Shown piece after piece: positions 13,922-14,053 of a DNA stretch of 14,053 nucleotides. How positions within the stretch are numbered: the stretch's first letter is position 1; every line of letters begins with the position of its first letter. The position numbers and the translations under genes were made by a program. The stretch is from an uncultured Actinomycetes bacterium (GTDB lineage: Bacteria > Actinomycetota > Actinomycetes > Nanopelagicales > Nanopelagicaceae): NCBI GenBank assembly GCA_903897155.1, contig CAIUAO010000070.1, positions 1 through 14,053 on the forward strand, in the 5' to 3' direction. The notes under the pieces were generated by a model. It searched no databases, had not been told where the DNA came from, and was given only the letters and a program-made list of their open reading frames with translations.

Positions 13922-13933
13922 CATACTGGGGGT
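13922..13933 (+). promoter_or_regulatory. Possible -10 box of the last gene
   Basis: CATACT (13922-13927) is 6 nt before the ATG at 13934, matching the leaderless spacing seen elsewhere, though the first base departs from TAnnnT. The G-run between them is too close to the ATG to be a normal Shine-Dalgarno. Confidence 0.3.
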
Positions 13934-14053
13934 ATGAAGCGCATCGGAGTCCCAGCAGTTACAACTGCGACCTGCTCACTTCTCATTGTTTCTGGAATTT
14001 TCCTTTCATCATCTGCTAACGCAGCTGCTTCTGCAGCACCAGCAGCACCAGCA
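13934..14053 (+). CDS. N-terminus of a secreted Ala/Pro-rich protein, cut by the window edge
   Basis: Forty codons are visible. A basic start (MKRIG), a hydrophobic core (about residues 12-26, ending LLIVSGIFL) and a small-residue region SSSANAAAS form a signal peptide, with likely cleavage after Ala-Asn-Ala. The mature start is an Ala/Pro run (AAPAAPA) that reads as a flexible linker. The domain beyond the linker is outside the window, so the function cannot be named. It diverges from the secreted esterase across about 100 nt. Confidence 0.65.
   Translation, partial: MKRIGVPAVTTATCSLLIVSGIFLSSSANAAASAAPAAPA

Overview
The window looks like a piece of a small, A+T-leaning, streamlined actinobacterial genome. 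The best fit is a planktonic freshwater lineage of the acI / Nanopelagicales type. This is inference, resting on the fused Kgd-type 2-oxoglutarate dehydrogenase, a nickel superoxide dismutase with its dedicated peptidase, near-zero intergenic spacing, and many genes that appear to be leaderless (a TAnnnT -10 box 6-7 nt before the ATG). I see no mobile element, tRNA, rRNA, CRISPR array or sign of recent transfer.

Layout. At 3-146 is the tail of an unidentified protein. At 201-617 is a hotdog thioesterase-like protein that lacks the usual histidine. At 618-1385 sodN and sodX stand back to back. At 1382-5101, minus strand, is kgd. A short-chain dehydrogenase (5225-5926) and a four-helix membrane protein (5938-6315) converge. 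At 6346-6789 is a degenerate GGDEF-domain protein, followed by argG (6848-8173). An aldo/keto reductase (8174-9151, minus) and a second short-chain dehydrogenase (9189-9923) diverge from overlapping promoters. A strong intrinsic terminator (9939-9968) closes that block.

The sulfur module occupies 9975-11639: a repeat-flanked promoter, a 30-codon leader peptide ending in Ser-Ala-Cys-Leu, a sequence complementary to the cysK Shine-Dalgarno directly after the leader stop codon, then cysK and cysE. CysE makes O-acetylserine from serine and CysK turns it into cysteine. CysE is short but ends in -FNI, the kind of tail CysK binds in the cysteine synthase complex. The leader suggests that cysteine supply controls translation of cysK.

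After it come a FUSC-type membrane exporter (11703-12944), a secreted esterase (12948-13832, minus) and the start of a secreted Ala/Pro-rich protein (13934 to the end).

Two architectural themes recur. Five convergent gene pairs meet with -4 to +11 nt between stop codons and no terminator. Most promoter-proximal genes start at or next to the predicted transcription start. The most interesting locus is the cysK leader; the dead GGDEF protein and the back-to-back sodN/sodX pair come next.
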